Shown one piece after another: positions 1 to 7,716 of a stretch of DNA of 15,839 nucleotides (its first letter is position 1; each line of letters starts with the position of its first letter). The position numbers and the translations under genes were made by a program. This DNA comes from Soonwooa sp023440705. GTDB lineage: Bacteria; Bacteroidota; Bacteroidia; Flavobacteriales; Weeksellaceae. The notes beneath the pieces were generated by a model. That model saw nothing but the letters and a program-made list of their open reading frames with translations, ran no database searches and was not told the DNA's origin. The stretch spans positions 1 through 15,839 of the forward strand of contig JAEXRP010000103.1 in NCBI GenBank assembly GCA_023440705.1, given 5' to 3'.

Positions 1-586
1 GTGCCAAACTCGCCTGCAATTGTTTTCCTTTATAATATCTCGGGAAATCATTTCGGACATTCGCTACAAATGAACCGACTTTTTCCGTTGTATTTTTAAC
101 TTTATTTTTCCAAACATATTTAGCCAAATAAGTCGCCATAGACGTCGTCATCAATTCCTTCCCTAAAAAAGAAAATAACAAATCGGCATTCTGTTCGATA
201 AAACCAATTTGATCGCGATAACGCGTTCCGTCACCTTCGTAAAGTTGGTTGTAGGTTTGGTCATTTTTTGCTTTATTGGTTGTTATCAAAGCATAAGATT
301 TGTCGGACATCACCGTCCCAGTCGGTGTTGCCGTAGAAACAAACTCAATGCCTTCTTTTGCTAAATCATCTTTAAGAGCAGCGTAACCTGGCGAGGTCAC
401 AAATAATGGATAAGCCGTGGAAAGCGTATCGATAACACATCCCGCCAACTCTTCACTTCGAATGCAGCCACCCAAAAATTCGGTTCTTTCTAAAAGTAAA
501 ACCGACTTGCCTGCTTTCGCCAAAAGACTCGCACAGACCAAGTTATTGATTCCGCCACCTACAAGAATAGTATGATAATTCGGCAT
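1..586 (-). CDS. FAD-dependent oxidoreductase, phytoene desaturase / PYROXD2-like (partial, N-terminal part only)
   Basis: This is the N-terminal 195 residues of a flavoprotein whose remainder lies beyond the left edge of the window. I translated it by hand from the ATG at 584-586 (complement), and the frame stays open to position 1. Residues 6-15 carry the dinucleotide-binding turn VGGGINNLVC, followed by the strand VLLLER and a GG pair, as in phytoene-desaturase-like and PYROXD2-like NAD(P)/FAD oxidoreductases. The family usually has GxGxxG or GxGHNG here; this protein has GGGINN, with Asn in place of the third Gly. Substrate cannot be deduced. It starts 30 nt downstream of iorB, so it is probably the next gene of the same transcript. 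A role in the neighbouring aromatic pathway is only suggested by position. Confidence 0.75.
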   Translation of the reverse strand, partial: MPNYHTILVGGGINNLVCASLLAKAGKSVLLLERTEFLGGCIRSEELAGCVIDTLSTAYPLFVTSPGYAALKDDLAKEGIEFVSTATPTGTVMSDKSYALITTNKAKNDQTYNQLYEGDGTRYRDQIGFIEQNADLLFSFLGKELMTTSMATYLAKYVWKNKVKNTTEKVGSFVANVRNDFPRYYKGKQLQASLA

Positions 587-616
587 AAAATTGCTTTTTA
601 TTAAATTACTAAAAAC

Positions 617-2140
617 CTACAAACTCGCAATAAGTTTTTCGGTTTCTTTTTTATCATGATTCTGAATCGCCACCGATAAAATGTGTCGAACTTTTTCTTC
701 AATTTCGGGGACATTCATATTGTCAGCTGCATATTTGTTAAGCATCGCAAATTTTGAATGTCCTTTTTTATAAGTGTCGCCGTAGCCTTTTTTCAATCGG
801 TATGAATTGGCAACCTCCACCGCCAAATTGTAGTTAACCTTAGCGATAGTTTTAATCCTTTCGAGCCACTGATCGACATTTTCCATTTCCTCAAAATGAC
901 GAAACGTTTTCATTCTCCAACCGCGCATTCCGCCCATCACGTACAACATCAAAAAGTTAAACAATCCCGTGGAATGCATTCTTCTATCTTTGTCAAACTT
1001 ACGTTTGTAGAAATCGCGCATTTTAGCATTGTCAATATATTTTAAACCCATTTTCGCAGGCAAAAATCCAATGACTTCTTCATAACCTGGATGTAAGTAA
1101 TCGAGTGTGTTGACAATTTCGTTTTCTTTGGCACCAACTTGTTGATAAACTTCCTTTTGGCGGTACTTTTTGGTCTTTTCATCAGAGACAAAAATCAAGT
1201 CATCATAAGCCATTCCCACTGCTAAATTTTTCGCCGTTTGTCTGGTCAATTGATAGCCTCTGTCCGCAGAATCCAATTGCAGAATTTGCGCAACTTTATC
1301 TAAATAAACTTTCCCGTATTTTAAATCCTGAAACTCAACAACATGATTAAGTCCATGCCAAATAACATCATGTGTTTCTTTTGGAAATTTTGATTTTATC
1401 TCTTCTAAAACTTCACTTAATTTTTTAGATGAAACCGACGTTGGAAGCGCTTGGAAAACCGCAGGACGCATATCTGGAAGATAAGGTTTAGGTTGCGACG
1501 TAAAATCTTTAATGTACTGAAAAGCTTCATTAAAAGAATTTACACTTTGCTTAATTCCTTTTCCACCCGAAGTTTCGATAACTTTGATAAACTCTTCTTT
1601 AGAAAAAGGAAGTGTTCCGCTCGCGGCCAAAGCCCCAAACATGCTCGACGAAATAATACTTCCGTTTTTGGTAGCAATTAATTTAAGATTTCCGAACAAA
1701 GATTTTTTAGAATATTTTTCTGTCATTTCAAAAATACGCGCTCCATCGGCAATGCCGTCGCCAGCACTTTCTTTTTCACGAATCGCCAAATTACGATTGG
1801 TAGAAAAAATCATCGTCGTTTTCTTTGACACAAATCCGCGTTGAATAGAGCGTCCAGCTTCCATCAACTCCGTCGCCATCAAAATATCCACATCGTGAGG
1901 CCCTGGCATTTGTGAAAGCACAGGTGTTTTTTCCGCAACGTTATCTTGAAGATTTTTAATCGGAAATAATTCGATATAATAAACTGTTGCGCCCGTTCTC
2001 TGAGCCACACCAGCGATATAAGTGTACTGAACAAAATAGCCATTGTTCTCAGCAAGCTGTGCAATCCAACCTGTCAGAACGCCGCCACCATCACCGCCAA
2101 CTGCTAATAATGCTATTTTAATAGGTTCTAAAGCTCTCAT
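617..2140 (-). CDS. iorB: Indolepyruvate:ferredoxin oxidoreductase beta subunit-like protein (long form)
   Basis: This is the partner of the preceding iorA gene. In the family, the alpha/beta complex oxidatively decarboxylates aryl 2-oxoacids to aryl-acyl-CoA and passes electrons to ferredoxin. Residues 1 to about 190 form the gamma-type domain of 2-oxoacid:acceptor oxidoreductases, with a glycine-rich turn GGDGGG at 15-20 and GVAQRTG at 44-50, matching the family GVSQRGG-like motif. At 507 residues it is far longer than the roughly 200-residue archaeal IorB. The C-terminal 300 residues are a helical extension found in the long bacterial form, whose role I do not know. Its ATG overlaps the iorA stop by 4 nt, which indicates translational coupling and a stoichiometric complex. 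Next to indole-oxidation genes, the substrate may be indolepyruvate or another aryl 2-oxoacid such as isatinate; this is inference. Confidence 0.85.
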   Translation of the reverse strand: MRALEPIKIALLAVGGDGGGVLTGWIAQLAENNGYFVQYTYIAGVAQRTGATVYYIELFPIKNLQDNVAEKTPVLSQMPGPHDVDILMATELMEAGRSIQRGFVSKKTTMIFSTNRNLAIREKESAGDGIADGARIFEMTEKYSKKSLFGNLKLIATKNGSIISSSMFGALAASGTLPFSKEEFIKVIETSGGKGIKQSVNSFNEAFQYIKDFTSQPKPYLPDMRPAVFQALPTSVSSKKLSEVLEEIKSKFPKETHDVIWHGLNHVVEFQDLKYGKVYLDKVAQILQLDSADRGYQLTRQTAKNLAVGMAYDDLIFVSDEKTKKYRQKEVYQQVGAKENEIVNTLDYLHPGYEEVIGFLPAKMGLKYIDNAKMRDFYKRKFDKDRRMHSTGLFNFLMLYVMGGMRGWRMKTFRHFEEMENVDQWLERIKTIAKVNYNLAVEVANSYRLKKGYGDTYKKGHSKFAMLNKYAADNMNVPEIEEKVRHILSVAIQNHDKKETEKLIASL

Positions 2141-4293
2141 GCCAATTGTCTTTTTTTCTCTCTTCTTTTTTGTAAATAACTAAAAATATTTTGCTTCACA
2201 TTGTGCTTGAATTTCTCCCAAGATGTCGGATTTTTCACAACTTGCGCCTTGTAGAATGATGGACACAACACCGCAGCTTCTGCTACTTCGCCACAATTTC
2301 CGCAAGCCACGCAAGACGAATCTATCGTTGCAATGGGATCTTCGCGAAGTGGGTTGTCACTATAAGCCAATGTTAAAGACGGACATCCTGAAAGTCGCAT
2401 ACACTCGTGGTCGCCAGTACAAACCTTGGAATCGACCCCGAATTTTTCGTTGACAACGCGTTTCTTTTCTTCGAGCTTTTTCTTTTTTACTTTATTGTCA
2501 CGACGTTGCTTATTTAGCATACATTCGGATTGTGCGATAATTACCTTCGGACCTTTCTCGTTGGAGGTTAAAGCTTTGGTAATCACTTTTACCATTTTAT
2601 CAACATCATAAGTATTGCCGATAAAATCAACATGTTTAACCCCAACACCATGAACCGCCTTTTCTATCGGGTTGTTGATCGTCCTAATTTTATTGTTAAA
2701 TCTTGACGATGGCACATCTTGACCACCCGTCGCCGCAGCATAATTGTTATCAATAATAATCGTTAAACCATCATTATTGTTAAAAACAGCGTTGGTAATT
2801 CCAGTTGTTAAACCATTGTGCCAAAAACCACCATCTCCCATAATGGAAATCACACGTTTTTGACCATTGTCTTTTCGAACAAAATCCATGTTGAAAGCCG
2901 AAGCCGAAGCTCCTCCTAAACCGTAACCCATCGTCGTTGCACCAATATTAAACGGCGGCAAAATGGAAAATAGATGACAGCCAATATCCGCCGAAACGTG
3001 ATAATCGCCCATATTCTGTTGTACCAACTTTAAAGCGGCGAAAATTGGGCGTTCTGGACAGCCAGTACAAAAACCTGCTGGTCTTGCAGGAACCGCTTCC
3101 GACAAAGTTTTGGCATCTTCTGGCAAGATATTAATAGCACCTTCTTTTTCGGTGATTTCGATTTCTTTTTGATAAAGATTAAAAAATTCGCCAAGAGCCG
3201 TTTCTAATCTTCCAATGGTATAATCGCCACCCATCGGCAATAGATCTTTACCGTGAAGTTTAGTTTTAGCTTCTTTATGGAATAATGTTAAACCTATACT
3301 TTGCTCGATATAATTAGGCTGACCCTCCTCAACAAGAAGTACAGCTTTTTTGCCTTTACAAAATTCTAAAACCTCATCGTCAATCACAGGATAAGTAACA
3401 TTCATCACGTAAACTGGAATTTTGACATTACCCAAATGATCTGACAAATCAAATTGAACAAGCGCTCTATTCAAATTGTTAAATAGCGCTCCTTGAACAA
3501 TGATTCCGATATCGTCGCGCTCGCCAGACAAAAATTCGTTCATCTTATTGTCTTTGATAAACTGAATAGCTGCCGGAAGTCGACGTTTTATTTTATCTTC
3601 TTCTTGAAGAAATGAAGCTGGCGGAAGTACAATTCTATTAACATCACGCACAGGATTGTTAAGCGCTTCGCCTAAAGTATATTTTGGTTTTTGATTTTCT
3701 TTAGCTACAAATTGTCCATACAAATGGCAAGATCTAACTCTCAGTTCCAAGAAAACTGGCGTGTTACTCGCTTCTGAAAGCTGAAAAGCCTTTTCAGTAA
3801 AATGAACAATACTCGGTAAATTCGGTCGCGGATCAATCAGCCACATTTGAGATTTCATCGCGAAAGCATGTGTACGTTCTTGCATAATACTCGAACCTTC
3901 ACCATAATCTTCGCCGATGATAACAACCGTTCCGCCCGTAACGCCAGAAGATGCCAGATTGGAAAGCGCATCCGAAGCAACATTGGTGCCAACTGTTGAC
4001 TTCCAAGTAACTGCACCACGAACGGGATACATTACCGATGCCGACAACATTGCCGCTGCTCCAGCTTCTGACGCTGAATTTTCAAAATAAACGCCAAGCT
4101 CTTTTAACAATGGATCTGCATCCGCAAATACATCCATCAAGTGCGAAATCGGCGAACCTTGGTAACCGCCAACATAGCCAACGCCACATTGTAGCAAAGC
4201 TTTGGTCACGGCTAAAATCCCTTCGCCATGGAAAATTTCGCCTTCTCCTAATCGTAATTTTTCAACTTCGTGTTTGAACGAACGTTCAGCCAT
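2137..4293 (-). CDS. iorA: Indolepyruvate:ferredoxin oxidoreductase alpha subunit-like protein (TPP and Fe-S)
   Basis: This is the catalytic subunit of an aryl 2-oxoacid:ferredoxin oxidoreductase (2-oxoacid + CoA + oxidised ferredoxin to acyl-CoA + CO2). Residues 20-200 form the pyruvate:ferredoxin oxidoreductase pyrimidine-binding domain, including GGYQGSPISHLMD at 42-54. FCTGCPERP lies at 408-416. The thiamine-diphosphate motif runs from MGDGGF (485-490) to the Asn pair in DNNYAA (515-520). The C-terminal ferredoxin part has C625, C631 and C637 followed by GNCGE-type cluster cysteines C661, C664, C667 and C677. The first cluster motif has only three cysteines, with Asp where the CxxC partner is expected; I believe related aerobic proteins share this. 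Length 718 fits the fused bacterial alpha form. It is coupled to iorB by a 4-nt overlap and is separated by a 309-nt gap from the upstream hydrolase gene, so it could have its own promoter, although I found no good one. Confidence 0.9.
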   Translation of the reverse strand: MAERSFKHEVEKLRLGEGEIFHGEGILAVTKALLQCGVGYVGGYQGSPISHLMDVFADADPLLKELGVYFENSASEAGAAAMLSASVMYPVRGAVTWKSTVGTNVASDALSNLASSGVTGGTVVIIGEDYGEGSSIMQERTHAFAMKSQMWLIDPRPNLPSIVHFTEKAFQLSEASNTPVFLELRVRSCHLYGQFVAKENQKPKYTLGEALNNPVRDVNRIVLPPASFLQEEDKIKRRLPAAIQFIKDNKMNEFLSGERDDIGIIVQGALFNNLNRALVQFDLSDHLGNVKIPVYVMNVTYPVIDDEVLEFCKGKKAVLLVEEGQPNYIEQSIGLTLFHKEAKTKLHGKDLLPMGGDYTIGRLETALGEFFNLYQKEIEITEKEGAINILPEDAKTLSEAVPARPAGFCTGCPERPIFAALKLVQQNMGDYHVSADIGCHLFSILPPFNIGATTMGYGLGGASASAFNMDFVRKDNGQKRVISIMGDGGFWHNGLTTGITNAVFNNNDGLTIIIDNNYAAATGGQDVPSSRFNNKIRTINNPIEKAVHGVGVKHVDFIGNTYDVDKMVKVITKALTSNEKGPKVIIAQSECMLNKQRRDNKVKKKKLEEKKRVVNEKFGVDSKVCTGDHECMRLSGCPSLTLAYSDNPLREDPIATIDSSCVACGNCGEVAEAAVLCPSFYKAQVVKNPTSWEKFKHNVKQNIFSYLQKRREKKRQLA

Positions 4294-4337
4294 AACTCCA
4301 ATATTTAAGATTAAAATTAGATTTAGAATCTCATTAA

Positions 4338-4356
4338 AATAGAATTCAATTCTATT
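4338..4356. promoter_or_regulatory. 19-nt near-perfect palindrome upstream of iorA (possible operator)
   Basis: The arms AATAGAATT (4338-4346) and AATTCTATT (4348-4356) are exact reverse complements around a single C at 4347. The site lies 45 nt upstream of the iorA start. The symmetry and position fit a repressor or activator site, but an AT-rich palindrome can arise by chance and no regulator for it is identified here. Confidence 0.35.
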
Positions 4357-4379
4357 AATTCGGTCCTAAATTGATTATT

Positions 4380-4405
4380 GTTCTTTTGTCTTGAAACAAA
4401 AGAAC
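4380..4405. repeat. Hairpin with 9-bp arms, likely start of a dispersed intergenic repeat
   Basis: GTTCTTTTG (4380-4388) pairs with CAAAAGAAC (4397-4405) around the 8-nt loop TCTTGAAA. It immediately precedes the larger hairpin at 4417-4559. There is no T-run after it on either strand, so it is unlikely to be a simple intrinsic terminator. My impression is that similar sequence recurs between genes in Chryseobacterium-type genomes; this is unverified. Confidence 0.45.
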
Positions 4406-4416
4406 CAAAAATTCAA

Positions 4417-4559
4417 GACTCGGAAACTCAGCTAAAAATTAGATTTTAATTCTAAAATTCCTAGAACTCGCACCATCTAAAGTCCGACGCTTGCTCAAAC
4501 AATAGGAATTTCTTAACGAATTAAAATCTAATTTTCTTAACGCCCGTGTTTCCAAAGTC
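4417..4559. repeat. Long imperfect inverted repeat (about 143 nt) in the intergenic gap
   Basis: Nested arms pair in register. GACT (4417-4420) pairs with AGTC (4556-4559). GGAAAC (4422-4427) pairs with GTTTCC (4548-4553). A perfect 17-bp arm at 4435-4451 pairs with 4519-4535. AAATTCCT (4455-4462) pairs with AGGAATTT (4504-4511). The loop is about 41 nt (4463-4503). The bulge sequence CTTAACG occurs twice on the right side (4512-4518 and 4536-4542). The shape suggests a non-autonomous miniature element or REP-like repeat that forms a cruciform or a stable RNA hairpin. It sits just after the hydrolase stop and could attenuate or terminate transcription, or stabilise the upstream mRNA. Confidence 0.6.
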
Positions 4560-4602
4560 ATTTAATTAATAATTTAGAAAATCATTAATTATGTTGTTAA
4601 GT

Positions 4603-5358
4603 TTACACAATTGCTAAAACTCGTAAAGGGCTTCCAGAGCCATCTTCGATTTTTAATGGTGCAGCAACAATGACAGCGCCTTTTGGAGGCAATTGATCTA
4701 AATTTTTCAAACACTGCAAACCATATTTACCCGCGCCATGCATTAACGTATGACAAGGTAATTGGAATTCCCATGTGAAAGACATTCCTGCATCGGTATT
4801 AACCGTCTCAACGCCGAAACCTAAAACATCTTTAGAAATCATATATTCTACTGCTTCTTTGTTTGGTCCAGGTGTGTGGTTTAGTCCATTTTCGTCAGTA
4901 TTGGTGAACGCTGCATCCAAAGTTCTTTTGCTCCAATCTGTACGGAATAGCACCCAAGAACCTTTCTCCAAATCACCGTGTTGTTTTTCCCATTCTTGGA
5001 TATACTCTGACGTCAAAACAAAATCAGGATTTTTTGCAACTTCAGCACTTGCATCGATAACACAAGCTCCTGCTATCATATTTTCAACTGGAATCTGGTC
5101 TACCGTATTATTTAGTTGATCTTTACCCGTAACCCAATGCGAAGGCGCATCGAAGTGTGTTCCGAAATGCTCGCCAACTGTAAAGTTATTCCAATACCAG
5201 CCTGGTCCTTTCTCGTCGTAACGACAAATTTGTTCTTTCTTAAAAGTCGCTACTTGTCCCATTTCTGGAGGAAGTACCAATCCAGGAAAGCTTTCGTTAA
5301 GCGTATGCGTAAGATCTACGACCTTTTTAGTTTTTAAAATATCTAATAAATTGTTCAT
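4603..5358 (-). CDS. Cyclase-family metal-dependent hydrolase, candidate isatin hydrolase (kynurenine formamidase-like)
   Basis: This 251-residue protein belongs to the putative cyclase / KynB superfamily. Members use a metal ion bound by the HxGTHxDxPxH motif to hydrolyse amides or lactams: N-formylkynurenine in KynB, isatin to isatinate in isatin hydrolase. Here the motif is complete at residues 64-74 (H64, G66, T67, H68, D70, P72, H74), and VDLTHTL at 14-20 is the family N-terminal strand. Length is typical and no signal peptide is seen, so it is probably cytosolic. It starts 10 nt after the hydroxylase-OYE fusion gene and lies in a block with an indole monooxygenase. No other tryptophan-kynurenine gene is visible in the window, so hydrolysis of isatin or a related indole-derived lactam is the better inference than kynurenine formamidase. 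Confidence 0.75.
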   Translation of the reverse strand: MNNLLDILKTKKVVDLTHTLNESFPGLVLPPEMGQVATFKKEQICRYDEKGPGWYWNNFTVGEHFGTHFDAPSHWVTGKDQLNNTVDQIPVENMIAGACVIDASAEVAKNPDFVLTSEYIQEWEKQHGDLEKGSWVLFRTDWSKRTLDAAFTNTDENGLNHTPGPNKEAVEYMISKDVLGFGVETVNTDAGMSFTWEFQLPCHTLMHGAGKYGLQCLKNLDQLPPKGAVIVAAPLKIEDGSGSPLRVLAIV

Positions 5359-5368
5359 TGGTGTGATT

Positions 5369-7681
5369 TTATTTTTTAAGTTGGTGACTTACGGGTTTTA
5401 ATTCTTTTTTCATTTGCTCGAATTCTTCGCGATCCTTTTTAGCCTTCATATACTGTACAGCGGCGCCACCCAAATAAGGTTGTGGAATACCGATTGACAT
5501 TGGATCGTCGGCTTTATACTGCTCGTAAGCTTTTGCCGTTTGTACAAAATAAGGATCTGTCAACAAAGGTCTTCCTAAAGCCACAAGATCTGCTCTAGCA
5601 TTAAGTAACAGAGTGTTGACTTGGTCAATGGTTTCAATACGTCCAGAAGTCATTGTTGGGATTTCGATGGTATTTCTGATCCATTCCGAAAATGGCGTTT
5701 GCCACATTCTTCCCATAAATGGCTTTTGGTCAATCACGGTATTTCCCGTACTTACGTTAATCATGTCAACGTCAAGGTTTTTCAATTGTTTCGCAACATA
5801 TTCGACCTCATCTTTTGTAATGCCTTCTGGATGCCAGTCGGTTACATTTAATTTAACAATTAAAGGCTTGTCGCCAAGGACTTCCTTCATTGCTTTTACA
5901 ATTTCTAAAGGATATTTTGCACGGTTTTCGATACTTCCGCCAAACTCATCTTGTCTTTTGTTGGTTAAAGGCGAAAGGAAACTTGCTAACAAAAACCCGT
6001 TGTGCATCTGCAATTCAACCGCATCAAAACCTGCTTCTATCGCACGTTTTGTAGCATCTATGAATTGTTGCTTTACGACTTTCAAATCCTCAGTATCCAT
6101 TGCTTTTGGCGTTGGGAACTCTGGTCTGAAAGCAATTGCGTCCGCAGAAATCAATGGCCAAGCGCTTTCTGTAAGTTGCTTGCCAAGATTAGTCGATTGA
6201 CAAGAACCTTTTCTACCAGAATGTCCTAATTGTACAGCAATTTTGGAATCTGTATTTTGATGAATAAAATCTGTAATTCGTTTCCAAGCATTTACTTGAT
6301 CATCATTGTATAAACCGTAACAACCTGGCGTAATTCTACCTGTTGGAGAAATCGCAGTAAGTCCAGTTGTTATCAAGCCTACACCGCCAACAGCACGAGA
6401 GGTCAAATGGACAAAATCCCAATCGCCAGCAATACCGTCAACCGATTTGTATTGTCCCATCGCACTCATCGCAATTCGGTTATTTAGTTTTAAATTCCCT
6501 AATTGATAGGTTGTAAATGCTGGTGGCGTATTAAGATCTGCAGAATGATTTCTTTTATTAAAATTCTGAATAATGCGTTGTGCATATTTTTTGTCACGAC
6601 GCGCTTGGTTTTCGATGGTAATTTTTTTGCTTCGAGACATTACCGCAAAACTGAATGTGTCAAAATCCAACTTCATATGACGGTCAATATCTTCAAACCA
6701 TTGTAACGAAACGTCGGCAGCATGCTGAATCATATCAACTGGCGTGCGACGACGTTCGGTATAATCTGCCAAAGCTTTTTCCATATTGTCTTGGTTCGCA
6801 ACAACTGCATCGGACAATCCTATCGCGCAATCCATCGCCAATTTGGTTCCGGAACCGATAGAAAAGTGCGCCGAGGTTTTGGCATCACCAATTAAAGCTT
6901 TGTTATTAAAATACCAGTTGGCATTGTAAATTCTTGGGAAAGTTCGCCACCAAGAACGATTACCAATCAGCTTGTGACCTTGTAATTCTTCTTTGAAAAG
7001 TTCTTCTAATTTTGCTAAAGAACCAGCTTCGTCTCTTTCATCAAAACCTGCTTTATCATAAGTCTCCTGAGAGCACTCGAAAATAAAAGTACTTTTGCCT
7101 TCTTCATATTGATAAGAGTGCGCACAAAAAGCACCATAAGGTGTATTTCTGAAAAAGTAAGTAAAGGAATCCAAAGGTCTTGTCGAACCGCACCAGATAA
7201 AACGATTTTTGCGCATTTCGGTTTCGGTGCCAAATTCTTTTTCGAATTGACCACGCATCTGCGAACCAATGCCGTCCGCAAATAATACCAAATCACTATC
7301 CTCGAATTGCGACACATCATCAACTTTAGCTTCGAAATGTAGATTAACGCCTTCTTCGCGACAACGTTGCTGCAAAAGCTCTAACAAAGTTTTGCGAGAA
7401 CAACCACAGAAACCATTGCCTTCAATTCTTACAACTTCGCCATCGCGGGCAACATCCAAGTTATCCCAATAAGCGAAACTGTTTCGGATCAATTCATAAG
7501 AACGTGGATCGTAAGACAAAAACTCACTAAGCGTTTCGTCCGAAAATACCACACCAAATCCGAAAGCGTCATCGGCTTTATTTTGTTCGTATATATCAAT
7601 TTGTGCATTTGGAATTCTTTTCTTTGTTAAAATCGAAAAGTACATTCCGCCTGGACCTCCTCCAATTACAGTTATTTTCAT
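5369..7681 (-). CDS. Fused flavin monooxygenase and Old Yellow Enzyme-type oxidoreductase (2-aminobenzoyl-CoA / salicylyl-CoA 5-hydroxylase family)
   Basis: Two enzymes are joined in 770 residues. Residues 1 to about 345 are an FAD-dependent aromatic hydroxylase, with GGGPGG at 7-12, DGIGS at 136-140 and the FAD-ribityl motif GDAKTSAHFSIGSG at 265-278. Residues 385-725 are an FMN-binding OYE barrel, with QLGHSGRK at 484-491, GGSIENR at 581-587 and the phosphate-binding segment ADLVALGRPLLTDP at 697-710. This arrangement is that of 2-aminobenzoyl-CoA monooxygenase/reductase and of bifunctional salicylyl-CoA 5-hydroxylase/oxidoreductase, which act on aryl-CoA thioesters at C5. The usual active-site His-x-x-His/Asn of the OYE part reads Q558-x-x-N561, so the reductase half may differ in chemistry. 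No CoA ligase or thioesterase gene is visible. It starts 35 nt after the LLM gene, within the operon. Confidence 0.85.
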   Translation of the reverse strand: MKITVIGGGPGGMYFSILTKKRIPNAQIDIYEQNKADDAFGFGVVFSDETLSEFLSYDPRSYELIRNSFAYWDNLDVARDGEVVRIEGNGFCGCSRKTLLELLQQRCREEGVNLHFEAKVDDVSQFEDSDLVLFADGIGSQMRGQFEKEFGTETEMRKNRFIWCGSTRPLDSFTYFFRNTPYGAFCAHSYQYEEGKSTFIFECSQETYDKAGFDERDEAGSLAKLEELFKEELQGHKLIGNRSWWRTFPRIYNANWYFNNKALIGDAKTSAHFSIGSGTKLAMDCAIGLSDAVVANQDNMEKALADYTERRRTPVDMIQHAADVSLQWFEDIDRHMKLDFDTFSFAVMSRSKKITIENQARRDKKYAQRIIQNFNKRNHSADLNTPPAFTTYQLGNLKLNNRIAMSAMGQYKSVDGIAGDWDFVHLTSRAVGGVGLITTGLTAISPTGRITPGCYGLYNDDQVNAWKRITDFIHQNTDSKIAVQLGHSGRKGSCQSTNLGKQLTESAWPLISADAIAFRPEFPTPKAMDTEDLKVVKQQFIDATKRAIEAGFDAVELQMHNGFLLASFLSPLTNKRQDEFGGSIENRAKYPLEIVKAMKEVLGDKPLIVKLNVTDWHPEGITKDEVEYVAKQLKNLDVDMINVSTGNTVIDQKPFMGRMWQTPFSEWIRNTIEIPTMTSGRIETIDQVNTLLLNARADLVALGRPLLTDPYFVQTAKAYEQYKADDPMSIGIPQPYLGGAAVQYMKAKKDREEFEQMKKELKPVSHQLKK

Positions 7682-7716
7682 GAAAAATAATTTTAAATCT
7701 AGATAGCTAGAAATTA

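Larger units (their letters stand above)
4294..4602. other. Non-coding gap with palindromes between hydrolase gene and iorA
   Basis: This is the only long gap inside the leftward gene block; all other gaps are 35 nt or less. I see no plausible gene on either strand. It holds a 19-nt near-palindrome close to iorA, a 9-bp hairpin, and a long imperfect inverted repeat, each listed separately. I could not find a convincing TAnnTTTG box upstream of iorA on the minus strand. Confidence 0.7.

Noticed and set aside
4380..4405. Intrinsic terminator after the cyclase-family gene
   Set aside because: The hairpin is AT-rich and lacks a T-run on the minus strand, so I list it as a repeat rather than a terminator; an effect on transcription remains possible.
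4417..4559. CRISPR array or insertion sequence
   Set aside because: There are no regularly spaced identical repeats, no transposase frame and no target-site duplication that I can see; the structure is a single nested inverted repeat.
4775..5119. 114-codon open frame on the plus strand
   Set aside because: It is antisense to the cyclase-family hydrolase, whose metal motif is intact on the other strand.
4603..5358. Kynurenine formamidase in a tryptophan-kynurenine pathway
   Set aside because: No tryptophan dioxygenase, kynureninase or kynurenine monooxygenase gene is in the window, whereas indole-oxidation genes are; isatin hydrolase is the better fit.
5613..6200. 195-codon open frame on the plus strand
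   Set aside because: It is antisense to the well-supported OYE domain of the fusion protein, and its translation shows no recognisable domain; it is a shadow frame.
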